Shown: one piece after another, positions 47,639 through 57,643 of the stretch
Layout: each line of letters starts with the position of its first letter
Position numbering within the stretch: the first letter of the stretch is position 1
DNA from: Timema cristinae
Taxonomy: Eukaryota; Arthropoda; Insecta; Phasmatodea; Timematidae
NCBI GenBank assembly: GCA_039000515.1
Contig: JBCFYV010000001.1
Span: 66,185,919 to 66,249,918 of the forward strand
Direction of reading: 5' to 3'
DNA length: 64,000 nucleotides
The notes under the pieces: model-generated
Told to the model about the DNA's origin: nothing
Database searches by the model: none
What the model saw: the letters and a program-made list of their open reading frames with translations, nothing else
Program-made: the position numbers and the translations under genes

Positions 47639-47954
47639 TTAAAGGCCGCAGCCAACCAATAATTTCAGGGGGGGGGGGGTCACCGTTGGTGAGCTCATCC
47701 CCAAATGGCCATAAGCTAGACAAAATCTAAATGATAAACAGTTCTTTAAGCTATCTAACTAGGAAACCTTCTAAATATTAAACATCACTAGAAGCTATCT
47801 GAAGTGTTTTTTATGGTGACACCCCCCCCCCCCCAATTCGTACTTGTATCTTTTTTTTTAATTGTTTGAACCATACATAAAGCCATAGATATTTTGTTCA
47901 TAAAATTTCGGATGGTTTGAACCCCCTAACCCCCACCTGGATACGGCCGTGTGT
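47639..47954 (-). mobile_element. MITE family 1, copy in Copia-A
   Basis: 316 bp, with ends taaaggccgcagccaaccaa on + and acacacggccgtatccagg from the other side, plus G-runs just inside. Resembles 30644-31047. The flanks share ctc (47636-47638 and 47955-47957). Excluding it and one copy restores the Copia integrase frame. Confidence 0.75.
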
Positions 47955-47994
47955 CTCCTGAATCAAATTTCTTTTGCTGGGGTTCTTGTTGTGC

Positions 47995-48856
47995 CCTCGT
48001 GTCAGAGAGACTGATAATTGCATTGGTTACTCACAGGATCTTGGGTAAAGCCCTGCGGACTGATATGTCTCCGTTTGACTACTTCTGTTATAAGTAGTAC
48101 ACAGGGCTGTGCCGAAAGGCCACGTTGCGAGCTTGCTCGTGGTGGTGGCTTAGAAATGGGTTGGACTCTGTGGGGCAGTAAAATTTGGTCGCTGACAATT
48201 GATCACGTTGGCAGCTCGGTGGTGTTCTGGGTCTTTGGGCCTGGGCCCCTGGTGTTCTGGTCCTTCGGGCCTGCACTGGGTCACGATGTTCAGGAGTGCT
48301 ATGACGCCAAAGTGCTAGCTTGCTAGCTGATAAGCCATCCCCATTAACATGTTAAAAGAAGAACCTTCGGGCCTTGGCCCTTGGGGATTTGGGCGTGGGC
48401 TTCACCGGTCGTGCGTTGAGCCGTTTTAGAGCTCAAGTGCTAATGTGGACAATTAGTAGTGCATGTGCTAGAACATGGGTGCCTCCAATCGTACGCACGA
48501 GTATTGGGTAATTACTTTCCCACGATGGGCGTAATTCCATTCTCATACACACGAGAAAAAGTGGAGATCGCAAGGTCACTTCTGTGAGTGGAAATAATAG
48601 CTCCAGCTACCACCCTGGATAGGTGGGAGACACTAGTCCCCAAGTGTAGGTCCAACTAGTGAGCAACTGGTAGGGGAGGCGGTGTTAATTCTTGAATCTC
48701 TGGTTATCCGGCCTGATCCGAACCATCTCATCTCTTTGGGGTGGGGGGTTGGAGTCTTTTAGGTACTGACCTAGAAACTACCCTGGGCTTCGATGTCCAG
48801 GGGTGTTTGTAGTCACTTCCGTGCCGAGACCGTAGCACTTTAATCAATAATAAGAA
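47995..48856 (+). mobile_element. retroposon with 14-bp target duplication, unidentified
   Basis: 862 bp of GC-richer DNA flanked by ggttcttgttgtgc (47981-47994) and ggtccttgttgtgc (48857-48870), one mismatch in 14. The 3' end is aataataagaa. It has no recognised ORF; phrases such as cttcgggcctgcactgg and ccttcgggccttggc repeat loosely. The long target duplication and A-rich tail indicate target-primed insertion, probably a 5'-truncated LINE or retropseudogene. It lies in the integrase part of Copia-A, whose frame reads through one copy of the duplication. Confidence 0.8.
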
Positions 48857-48870
48857 GGTCCTTGTTGTGC

Positions 48871-50040
48871 ACGAACGCTTTATATAAAAAAACTTAAGGA
48901 TGATAACCGAAAGTAAATGACCAGTCCACTTTTGATATGAGGTTTAACCTTTCAGAATCCTGTATGGGCTTCAATTCAATAAATAATTTGCACAATAGTT
49001 GGCCTCAACCCAAAATGAGTGGGGCAAATTTTATTCCAGTAGTAGGCACCTGGCCTTATCCTGCAGTGACCTATTTTTACGTTCGGTCAATCTATTTAGC
49101 TGGGATGATCTTAGAGCAGAAAGACGTCTTATAATTCTGCAGTCTAATAACAATTTGTCAAACTCAAAATTTCTATATTTTTCCCTTTCATCGTCACTTT
49201 GATGATACTTAATCTTTTTTTATGTTAAAGTATCTACTTCATTTTTAGATTATTTACAACTATTAAAAAAAAATTATTTTTTAGGAAACATACTCTAGTA
49301 TAGTGAGTGTCCTCGTTTATTAAAGTAACAAAATATCTGGAGGCTCCGGGTGAGGTGGTGTGCATGGGGCTTACATCAGTATGTATTATTTCTAGCTTGT
49401 CTACAGTTTTCGGTTGTTCCCTAATAAGGTAAGGAAGTCTGTTGAGTTTTCCTTTAATACAAATTTCACAATCACTAAGACTTTCATTAGTGTTAAAATG
49501 CAAACCTTGAAGGCAATTATTTTTTTAGGGCCAATTTTAAATCAGTCTCGTGTATGTGACCCAATTTTCTGTGCCCCATTCCAATTTTTCATTTATCAGA
49601 AATTTCTGAAGATTAATTTGCATATTCTGACTTGTTTGTATCAAAATAGTATAGCACATGGTATCTTGTTGCTTTTAGAATAAGATTGCATTGGTCATCT
49701 ACTACTTGAGTGCAATTCTTAAAAATAATACTAAAACCTTTATCAGCCATTTTTGCAATAGAGAAAAGATTTGTGGTCGATTTCGTTATTTGCAAATTTT
49801 CAGGTAAATTTACTATTGAATTATAGAGCTGAATGTTGACTAGACTAATACTTGAAATACTTGCAGTGTTTTCATCTGATGCGAGCTTGAGAATTCCATG
49901 GTTATTTGGCTCAGAAAGATTAGAAAATGTTGTTTGGTCATAGCATATGTGTGAGGTAGATCCAATATCCAAGCACCAAATAGACTTTATGGGTGGTGAT
50001 GAGTGTAGGCTTATTGAAAGACATTCTTTAATTTTGAAGG
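48871..50040 (-). pseudogene. Copia-A protease and integrase
   Basis: The protease region begins at about 49990 with LDIGSTSHICYDQ; the usual DSGA has become DIGS. GAG-pre-integrase and integrase follow: CEICIKGKLNRLPY, KLEIIHTDVSPM (first catalytic Asp, 49350), then a deletion, AERKNR-like LTERKNRSLQDKARCLLLE (about 49170), and SFWVEANYCANYLLN (49000). The section holding the second Asp (TDNG type) is missing. Frameshifts and stops are present throughout. Confidence 0.83.
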
Positions 50041-50724
50041 TAGATTCCCCCTTTTTTGTTTAACCAGCAATCTTCTGTCCTATGATTAGACTTTTTGCAT
50101 CTTTGGCATTTTATGTTACTATTGTTAATGCTATTTTGTTGACCTTGAGCAGATACTTTTTGTTGATGTGATTTTGACCCGAATTAAATATTTTACAATG
50201 AAGATTATTAAATTTCTTAGCAAAAAATGCATCCTCATGCATATCTTTGGGGTCATCCTTGTGTCTAGCATTTTATTCCTCCGTAATCTTAATTTTTAAC
50301 TAACTATAATTCGGTAAATTGTCACTACTTTCATATACGAACATTTTCGTAGGCTGGAGATAAGCTGTGCATCATGATGCTCAACAAATCACCGTTTATC
50401 TCTATTCCCATATTTTGGAGCTTATCCACAGCGTTAGTGAAATCATCTAAGTGGGTACTAATATAATTGTTGTCCTTGATCTTGTACAGAATTAGTCGTT
50501 TTAATAATGTGGCTTTACGAGCAGGACCTCAACTTTGGTACACGCTTTTCAATTTGTCCCATATTGACTTAAATGTGTCACAATTTTTCCCTTGTTTCAG
50601 TTGGTTAGGGGATATTATCAATATTAGTTCTGACCTGGCATGTGCATCTTATTCTAGGCCACTTCTACATATATTAGTGTTTCACTACTCACATAACCCC
50701 AAAGTCCACTAAGAAAAAGGACTG
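50040..50724 (-). pseudogene. Copia-A gag (3' part)
   Basis: Reads LWGYVSSETL at the right, then LKQGKNCDTFKSIWDKLKS, YISTHLDDFTNAVDKLQNMG and the zinc knuckle CQRCKKSNHRTEDC (CX2CX4HX4C intact, about 50114-50073). The N-terminal part lies at 57416-57440 on the other side of Copia-B and reads into this piece without a frame change when Copia-B and one ctttt are excluded. Confidence 0.87.
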
Positions 50725-50729
50725 CTTTT

Positions 50730-50956
50730 TGTTAGAATAGATTGTTTTTCGAATTCTAGGCAGGGTGGCCCCATCTAGCGGTGCACACTGTTAACGGTAA
50801 AAAAGATAAGAGAGAGCTATGTGTTCAATCTCTGTGTTTGATGTAAATTGTAAACATCGTACATATGTTAAAGCATTTTTATGTCCTTGTGAAATACATA
50901 TGCATTATGTTTGATTATGTGTATTATCTAGGCTAACTAATACATACCTTACGACA
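50730..50956 (+). repeat. Copia-B 5' LTR
   Basis: 227 bp from tgttagaata to ttacgaca. Pairs with 57179-57415. Preceded by the 5-bp duplication ctttt (50725-50729). Confidence 0.93.
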
Positions 50957-50970
50957 GGTTATGGGCCCAG
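50957..50970 (+). promoter_or_regulatory. Copia-B primer-binding site
   Basis: ggttatgggcccag is complementary to the anticodon-stem and loop part of initiator tRNA-Met (ctgggcccataacc). Priming from an internal half of this tRNA is known for Drosophila copia, so this element belongs to that branch of Copia. Confidence 0.9.
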
Positions 50971-51106
50971 ATATCATAAACTAGATAGCATATACAAATA
51001 GATCTTACTAATGCAGTCAGAAACGTGCACGGTGAATTAATTAGCGTTGGTACGTCATATTGTCTGTTCGGCTACCTTTGTGTACCCACAAGAAAAACAA
51101 AGAAAA

Positions 51107-51975
51107 ATGAATGAAGAATTCATTATATACTCTATGAAGATATTTGACGGTATAAATTTTCAATTACTGTTAGTAGCACAATACATATTGTCAATGGTGA
51201 ACGCGTAATGTCGGGTGATGATGCAACAAACACAACTCAACGGAAATCAATTATAAAAGAAAATGCCAAGGCAATGTTTTTCATATCCACATCCAAGGAA
51301 TACGCGCAACTATCAAATCTGACTACATGTATGAGTGAGAAAGAGATGTGGGAAAAGTTAAGCACAATACACGAACAAAAATAGGTGTCAAATAAATTAC
51401 TGTTCTTGCAAAAATTTTATGAACACAAAATTGAAATCATTGATTCAATAGTAAAACATGTCTCTAAATTCAGAATATGGCACACTAACTTCGCGACCTA
51501 GACGAGAAGCAATCAAACACAGCCATCATGGTGAAGATTTTGGGAAGTCTACCAGGCCATCAAATTTCTTAGTAGATTTTGTAATGTATTCTTCATTAGT
51601 TTTTCTTTTCCTACAAGGCGCGTTGATAACAGCATGGGACAGCGTTTCGCCAGGATAGCAAACAATACAAACTCTCCCAGAAAAGCTCATCAAAGATGAA
51701 AGGAAACTATCCGAAGATGATGCTATTGACAATGCTCTAGCTGCCATGGCGACAAAGAAGAAAAAGGCTCCAATCCTAAGTGAAGTGTATTTGCAACCAA
51801 GACAATGGCCAGAAGTAGAATTCTACTATTGTAAAAATAAAAGACATATTTTGAAATACTGTAGAAAATACTACGGTCTGAAAGGAACAATGGTGAAAAT
51901 GAAAGTGAATAGGAAAACCTTATTGCACGTCCATTTTTTTTTACAAGTTCTGACTGTGATTAAAACAGTTTAAAC
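51107..51975 (+). pseudogene. Copia-B gag
   Basis: Begins MNEEFIIYSMKIFDG, followed by a reading near 51280 with FFISTSKEYAQLS in another frame, then a segment with KLIKDERKLSEDDAIDNAL (51690) and a degenerate zinc knuckle around YYCKNKRHILKYCRKY (51830; CX2C form altered). Multiple frameshifts and stops. Confidence 0.7.
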
Positions 51976-52429
51976 CATACCTATACAGCAGATAGTGATA
52001 ACATGTTACCTACCAGTGAAGCATCTATTGACTAAGGATACAAAGGATGTTTGAATTACTGAGAGTGGGGCATCAAGACATAACACCTACCGACAAGACT
52101 GGCTAAAGGATTACCAACCAAGTAAGGGTGAAACGGTAAGCCTAGGGGACGACGGTATATGAGCAGCAGTGGGCACTAGCACTGTTGAAATTGAGAAACT
52201 AGTAAATGGTGTCTGGAAAAAGGGACAAATAACAAACGTATTGTATGTGCTTATTTACGGAAAAATGTGTTATCTGTAGGTGTTTGCACAACCAACAAAT
52301 ACGAAGTGTAATACAAAGGAAAGAGTGTTGTGATACTGTCTAAAGACTCTAGCGTTGCAGCACAAAGTGTCAAACAAAGTAATGTAATTTACCGAATGTT
52401 TTTTTTTTTTTTTTTTCAAAAAAGTCGAG

Positions 52430-52960
52430 GATAATGAAGGAAATATAACTGAGCTGGGAATCAAAGTTTGGTATGAGTGGTTGGGCCATGTTAACCAACA
52501 AACAATATATAAAATGCAGAGGAAGGATAAATAGAAGGATTAAAGCTGGGGGACACCAAAGAGTTTTTTCTGCGAGGCATGTCAACTAGGCAAATCATAT
52601 GTCATGCCATTAACAAAACCAGGATACAGCAGACCTTCCAAGCCAGGGGAGTATTTTCACAGCTATGTTTGTGGACCAATGAAAGTAGAATCAGTTGGAG
52701 GTGCAAGATTATTACTGACATTTAAAGATGAAGCATTTGGTTTCAGAATTATATACTCCATTAAACACAAGTCTGACACCTTCGAAAGATTCAAAGAATT
52801 TGAACGATTGGTAGTAAACATATTTGAGAGCCCAATGAAGAGGTTAAGGACGGACAATGGGAGAGAATATTGTAATAAAGGTATGCTTGAATATCGCTTA
52901 AAACGTGGAATTCAGCTCAAGAATACAGCCCCATATTCATATTGGCAGATCACTGGAAAA
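52430..52960 (+). pseudogene. Copia-B GAG-pre-integrase and integrase, truncated
   Basis: Begins with VWYEWLGHVNQQTIYKMQ and CEACQLGKS. The integrase core reads EYFHSYVCGPM, where the first catalytic Asp (usual HSDVCGPM) is Tyr; LTFKDEAFGFRIIYSIKHKS follows; the second Asp is present in LRTDNGREY. The core breaks off after NTAPYSYWQ and jumps directly into the start of the reverse transcriptase domain, so the rest of integrase was deleted. It is inactive for two independent reasons. Confidence 0.87.
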
Positions 52961-53737
52961 GAGCAATACAAGAGGAACTCGAGGAACATGAGATCAACGG
53001 CACATGGAGTATTGTCACCTTGAACCTATAGATTCCAAGTGAGTGTTCAAGACCAAAAAGCTGCAGCGGAGAAGATACAATGATACAAAGCTCATCTGTG
53101 TGCACGAGATTTTCTTCAACAACCAGGTCGTGATTATTCTGAAGTATTCGTACCAGTAGCTAGATCTGACTCAATTCGTGTGTTTCTAGCCATAGCAACT
53201 CGTGAAGATCTTGACATAATGAAGTTTGATGTAAAAAAGTGCATTCCTTTATGGAAAGTTAGACATGGAAGTGTATATGAGGGTATATGAAGGTGTGGTT
53301 GTGAAGGACGAGCAATGCCTTGTTATGTGTAAACTTGTAAAGGCATTGTATGGGTTAAAACAAGCACCTAGAATAACGCTGCTGGAATAACGAGTTCAAA
53401 AGATTCCTAAAGTGCTTTGACTTCAAAGAAAGTAATGCTGACAAATACATTTTTATTGGAGAGATTGATAATAAAAAAGTATATCTGATTTTATTTGTAG
53501 ACGATGATTTAATAGCCTCAAAAGGTCATCATGCTCTTCAGAAAGTTTTGGACTCGCTTAAAGAATAATTTTAAATCACTATAGAAAGTGGCGAAACATT
53601 TGTAGGTTTGTAAATAGAGCGTGATAGAAATAAGAAAACTATGTTCATACATCAAAAGGGATGTGCAGAGTCAGTCATTAAACGATTTAGATTGACTGAG
53701 GCTAAGGGAACATACATATCAGCCGACCCTCATGTCA
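52961..53737 (+). pseudogene. Copia-B reverse transcriptase, part 1
   Basis: Opens WKRAIQEELEEHEINGTW, then [33 protein letters not shown] and LILFVDDDLIASKGHH. The catalytic YVDD-type motif reads FVDDD, still with two Asp. Ends at DPHVTLE at the border of the DNA insert, and resumes at 56466. Several frame changes and stops lie inside. Confidence 0.85.
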
Positions 53738-53745
53738 CGTTAGAG

Positions 53746-54170
53746 CGGCACCATACAAACTGCTAGACAACAAACTGCTCGACAAGCTATAAAAAATATT
53801 TGGAAAGCTGGGTGGGTCAAGTGGCCGACACGACTTGGACCAACTGCTAGACAAGCTCAAGTATAGGAGTACAAAGTGATAGACAACCAAGCGGTCGACA
53901 CGAGAGAACAAATCTGTAAAAAGACCAACTGCTAGACACGCAGAAACGACATGGACCAAGTGATCGACACGAGCTGGACCATGTGATAGACAACCAACCG
54001 GTAGACAAAATGAAAACACTTATTTGGAAGGCTAGGTGGGTCAAGTGGCCGACACGACTTGGACCAACTGCTAGACAAGCTCAGGTATAGGAGTACAAAG
54101 TGATAGACAACCAAGCGGTCGACACAAGAGGACCAACTGCTAGACAAACTTTGATATCATCCAGTTAAGA
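53746..54170 (+). repeat. left tandem array of the DNA element
   Basis: ggtgggtcaagtggccgaca recurs 224 bp apart (53811 and 54035). Sub-motifs such as ccaactgctagacaagctc, gtgatagacaaccaagcggt and aagtgatcgacacgagctgg alternate within each unit. Inverse of 55790-56460. Confidence 0.9.
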
Positions 54171-54409
54171 GTGGGCTAAGTGACAGAACAGTTATTTCAA
54201 TACACGCTTGTCCATGTTTACACTCAAATAAAATTTCCCCCCCAACCCGTCAGACTAACCTCACACTACTTGACATATTTTTGTAGGGTTAGCTAAAGTA
54301 AGAATGTAGGGGAAAATAACTGGAAATAATGATAACTTTATAAAAGAATATCACGAATGGAATTGTTTTCTAACGGATCTAAAGATTTTGCTTAAAATGT
54401 ATATGTAGG

Positions 54410-54765
54410 TATTGTTTGCCTAAATAACAATGTATGCTAGGTGTAATTATTGTCTGACCTCCTAAATAACACTATGCTCGGTGTAAGTATTGTTTTACCT
54501 CCTAAATAACACTGTTTGATAGGTCTAAGTATTGTCTGACCTCCTAAATAACACTATGCTAGGTGCAAGTGTTGTCTGACCTCCTAAATAACACTATGCT
54601 AAGTGCAAGTGTTGTCTGACCTCCTAAATAACACTATGCTAGGTGTAAGCATTGTTTTACCTCCTAAATAACACTATGCTAGGTGTAAGTGTTGTCTGAC
54701 CTCCTAAATAACACTGTATGCTAGGTGTAAGTATTGTTTGACCTCTTAAATAACGGTGTTTGTCA
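54410..54765 (+). repeat. 40-bp minisatellite, about 8-9 copies
   Basis: Unit cctcctaaataacactatgc plus taggtgtaagtattgtctga. Units differ by single substitutions and small insertions. It lies in the centre of the non-autonomous DNA element. Confidence 0.93.
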
Positions 54766-54959
54766 CACGGTCTAAGTAAGGTTTTAGAGTAGCTTGAATA
54801 AGAGTAATCATTCCGACTGAGCGGATTGGGCTGATAGTTACCACCCTTGTGGTTTTTACATCTAACTTTTACACTAATTCGGGGTTATTTCATCTTAAAT
54901 TAGCTCCTTATTCTAACCCATTAAAAAACCTGGTACTAACGCAACATCAACAAAATGTT

Positions 54960-55115
54960 CTTAGCTTCGATGGTCGATGGTCTAAGGCGTCATTCTCAAA
55001 ATAGACTGGACTGTCAATGACGGGGATATCAGGCTTCAAATCCAGTCGGGTGATATTTCATTAATGGTTTACATTATCCCTACATACAAATGAGAGTACA
55101 TATCTTATAATAACA
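54960..55115 (+). mobile_element. SINE-B fragment (5' part)
   Basis: tRNA-like head with an A-box-like gatggtctaaggcg and a B box caggcttcaaatccagtcg, then a body with aatggtttacattatccc and catacaaatgagag that follows SINE-B. The 3' tail is missing or overlaps the next copy. Confidence 0.6.
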
Positions 55116-55154
55116 ACATTTATTCTTTAATCCATTAGTGCAATTAGATTTTTT

Positions 55155-55370
55155 TGTAACACTGTGTCTTACCACCTGTTTGGGTTATACGCTTATTTAC
55201 TAATTACGTTAATGTGTTGAGAATGAGGAAGATTAAATTTATATATAGTGCACCTGAATTTGCGTGGTGGCAGAGTGGAAAACCTTTTAAGAAAAATCAC
55301 CCTCACTGTAACTGACCGGAATCGAACCCTGATCATAAGCTACCAACTTAGTTTCTGGCAGTTGCTCTTT
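55155..55370 (-). mobile_element. SINE-B copy, reversed
   Basis: Reversed, it has the head ttggtagcttatgatcaggg with the B box agggttcgattccgg, then ggttttccactctgcc and cacgcaaattcagg, and the shared tail gcgtataacccaaacaggtg then gtaagacacagtgtta. It matches 16895-17178. Confidence 0.75.
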
Positions 55371-55789
55371 TATATAAGATTTTATTTCATCTTGTTAGTT
55401 CTTAAAGTGTGATTTTACCATTTATAACAAAACGTTTGTCTCCTTTCCTCAGATCCGATAACTCGTTTCATTCAGAGAAACATTCTTTATTTTCAGATAC
55501 CATATTGTATGTATCAAAACCTATTATTTATTCGAAATGATAACAAAACTAGTGTTAGAAAATATATTTTAAAGAGTGCAATGTATAAGTAAATTATTAA
55601 AATTAAAAACACGATGGTTTAAGTTTATACACATATAAGTGGACCTCGCCCTTTTTGGGCTAGTTAAATCTAGGGTGTCGGGAGGGCAGCAATTTCTAGG
55701 AGGATCCAGACCATCCTTATACCCAACTTTCTAAGCCCATGTTTATCACTTTGTTAGCTATGAAATAACTTGTCCGTCACTTGAGCCAC

Positions 55790-56460
55790 TCTTAACTGGA
55801 TTCATCTCGATGTTTGTCGAGCAGTTGGTCCTCTCGTGTCGGCCGCTTGGCTGTCTATCACTTTGTCCTCTTATATGGGAGCTTGTCTATCACATGGTCC
55901 AGCTCGTGTCGATCACTTGGTCCATGTCGTTTCTGCGTGTCTAGCAGTTGGTCTTTTTACAGATTTGTTCTCTTGTGTCGACCGCTTGGTTGTCTATCAC
56001 TTTGTACTCTTATACTTGAGCTTGTCTAGCAGTTGGTCCAAGTCGTGTCGGCCACTTGACCCACCCAGCCTTCCAAATAATTGTTTTCATTTTGTCTACC
56101 GATTGGTTGTCTATCACATGGTCCAGCTCGTGTCGATCACTTGGTCCATGTCGTTTCTGGGTGTCTAGCAGTTGGTCTTTTTACAGATTTGTTCTCTCGT
56201 GTCGACCGCTTGGTTGTCTATCACTTTGTACTCCTATACTTGAGCTTGTCTAGCAGTTGGTCCAAGTCGTGTCGGCCACTTGACCCACCTAGCCTTTCAA
56301 ATAATTGTTTTCATTTTGTCTACCGATTGGTTGTCTATCACATGGTCCAGCTCGTGTCGATCACTTGGTCCGTGTCGTTTCTTCATGTCTAGCAGTTTGC
56401 TGTCTACCACTTTGTCCTCTCGTGTCGACCACTTTGTTGTCTATCACTTTGCCTGCTCCC
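55790..56460 (-). repeat. right tandem array of the DNA element
   Basis: Three units in inverted orientation to the left array; agtcgtgtcggccacttgac recurs 224 bp apart (56041 and 56265). The many open stretches rich in Ser, Cys and Trp on this strand are a by-product of the array. Confidence 0.9.
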
Positions 56461-56465
56461 CGTTA

Positions 56466-57165
56466 GAGCCTGTAACCGAAGAAAATATAACTCAGACAAA
56501 TGTACCGTTTAGGGAACCAGTAGGATCCTTAATGTTTCTAACCACTGTATCAAGACCTGACATCGAATTTGCTGTAAATTCATCCATATATTTCTAAATA
56601 ATCACAATGACACTCATTGGCAGGCTGTCGAAAGAATAATAAGATATATAATAAATACCATAGGCACAGGTATAACTTATCTAAAAACCGAAAATCAAAT
56701 AAGTCTCCCTGGATACTCATATGTTGATTATGCTAGCAATGTAACAACCAGGAGATTGACCACTGGATGTATATTCATGTTAACAGATGGCCCTGTAACA
56801 TGGGCCTCACAAAGACAAAAGATGGTAGCTTTAAGTACGACTGAGGCATAGTATGTAGCTGCAGCTATCGCAACCAGAGAGGCCATATGGTTAAAAAGAT
56901 TAATGTTGGACTTGGGGTATGATAGCAATAGTGCTAATGTGCTCTATGTTGATAACCAAAGTGCAATCAGGTTATCAAATAACCCAGAGTTTCATAAATT
57001 AACCAAACACATTGATAAAAATAAGTACGTACGTGAAAAGATTGAGAATGGTGAGCTAGAAGTTTCATATGTACCCTCAGAAAGGCTGACATACTAACCA
57101 AAGCACTATCCAAAGAGCGACTCGATATATTGTGCAAATATTTAAATATTAAGGACTAGAATACT
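56466..57165 (+). pseudogene. Copia-B reverse transcriptase end and RNase H
   Basis: Continues the RT with PFREPVGSLMFLTTVSRPDI. RNase H follows with YSYVDYASNVTTRRLTTGC, SQRQKMVALSTTEA then an in-frame stop where the family has Glu, YVAAAIATREAIWLK, VDNQSAIRLSNNPEFHKL and KHIDKN. The polypurine tract and 3' LTR follow directly. A few stops and one frameshift separate it from a working copy. Confidence 0.88.
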
Positions 57166-57178
57166 CAAACAGGGGGAG

Positions 57179-57415
57179 TGTTGGAATAAAATGTTTTTCG
57201 TTGTCTAGGCAGGGTGGCACCATTTAGTGGTAGACACTGTAAACGGCAAGAAAAAGATAAAAGATAGAGAGCTAGGCGCCCAGACACTGTGTTTGATATA
57301 AAGTGTAGTCATCGTACATATTATGTTAAAGCATTTTTTTTGTTCTTGTGAAATACTTCTGTATTATGTTTGATTATGTGCAATGCCTAGGTTATCTAAT
57401 ACATCCATTCTAACA
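57179..57415 (+). repeat. Copia-B 3' LTR
   Basis: 237 bp from tgttggaata to attctaaca. Shared with the 5' LTR: ggcagggtgg, aaagataa, tgtgtttgat, ttatgttaaagcattttt and gtgaaatac. Followed by the duplication ctttt. Confidence 0.93.
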
Positions 57416-57630
57416 CTTTTGCCTGTACTTCCCTTGTCACATAATTATTTATATTTAATGGCTCTATTTTATAATTACTGACTTAACTAATGATATTTCA
57501 AGCACAATTTTGTGTCCAATTGAATCAGAAGCTAACCAACACGAACTGAGGAAGTGTTTCAGACAAACGATCACGAAATAACACTCAAAACTTATGTTTA
57601 AGCTTTCACTCCAACTTCAAAAACGTTTTT

Positions 57631-57642
57631 GGGCCCATAGCC
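57631..57642 (-). promoter_or_regulatory. Copia-A primer-binding site
   Basis: On -, ggctatgggccc is one mismatch from the primer site of Copia-B, and lies upstream of the gag start at the expected side. This fixes the 5' end of the Copia-A internal region. Confidence 0.7.
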
Positions 57643-57643
57643 T

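Larger units (their letters stand above)
53746..56460. mobile_element. 2.7-kb non-autonomous DNA element with inverted tandem arrays, inner level of right nest
   Basis: Flanked by the perfect 8-bp duplication cgttagag (53738-53745, 56461-56468). The left end reads cggcaccatacaaactgcta; the right end reversed reads gggagcaggcaaagtgatag; both continue gacaacaaa. Each end is built of tandem units about 224 bp long (about 2 on the left, 3 on the right, opposite orientation), themselves made of a short motif like caastgntmgacac. The interior holds a 40-bp minisatellite and SINE-B fragments. No transposase. The 8-bp duplication suits hAT or P-type enzymes; which one is not decided. Confidence 0.9.
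50730..57415 (+). mobile_element. Copia-B, nearly complete, middle level of right nest
   Basis: Two LTRs of 227 and 237 bp, primer site ggttatgggcccag at 50957-50970, polypurine tract agggggag at 57171-57178, and the duplication ctttt on both sides (50725-50729, 57416-57420). Order: gag, (protease lost or unrecognisable), integrase, reverse transcriptase, RNase H. The body without the DNA insert at 53746-56460 is about 4 kb, shorter than usual for Copia (about 5 kb) because integrase and protease parts are deleted. LTRs differ by many substitutions and small indels, so the insertion is not recent. Confidence 0.95.
45756..57643 (-). mobile_element. Copia-A, outer level of right nest
   Basis: Read right to left: primer site ggctatgggccc (57642-57631), leader, start of gag (57440-57416), then the Copia-B insert (50725-57415), rest of gag with zinc knuckle (50724-50040), protease, integrase, reverse transcriptase, RNase H, polypurine tract gagggagat (45765-45757), and the start of a 3' LTR near 45756. 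Inserts inside: Copia-B with its nested element, a retroposon (47995-48856) and a MITE (47639-47954). The far ends of both LTRs could not be delimited; the 5' LTR seems rearranged or truncated. Confidence 0.87.

Noticed and set aside
48018..48326. 102-codon ORF rich in Trp and Gly
   Set aside because: Lies in the GC-rich retroposon; no family match and no start context.
53735..54147. Open stretches on - of Ser/Cys/Trp-rich protein, and similar ones at 55814-56597 on +
   Set aside because: They are translations of the 224-bp tandem array and overlap in several frames; no known domain.
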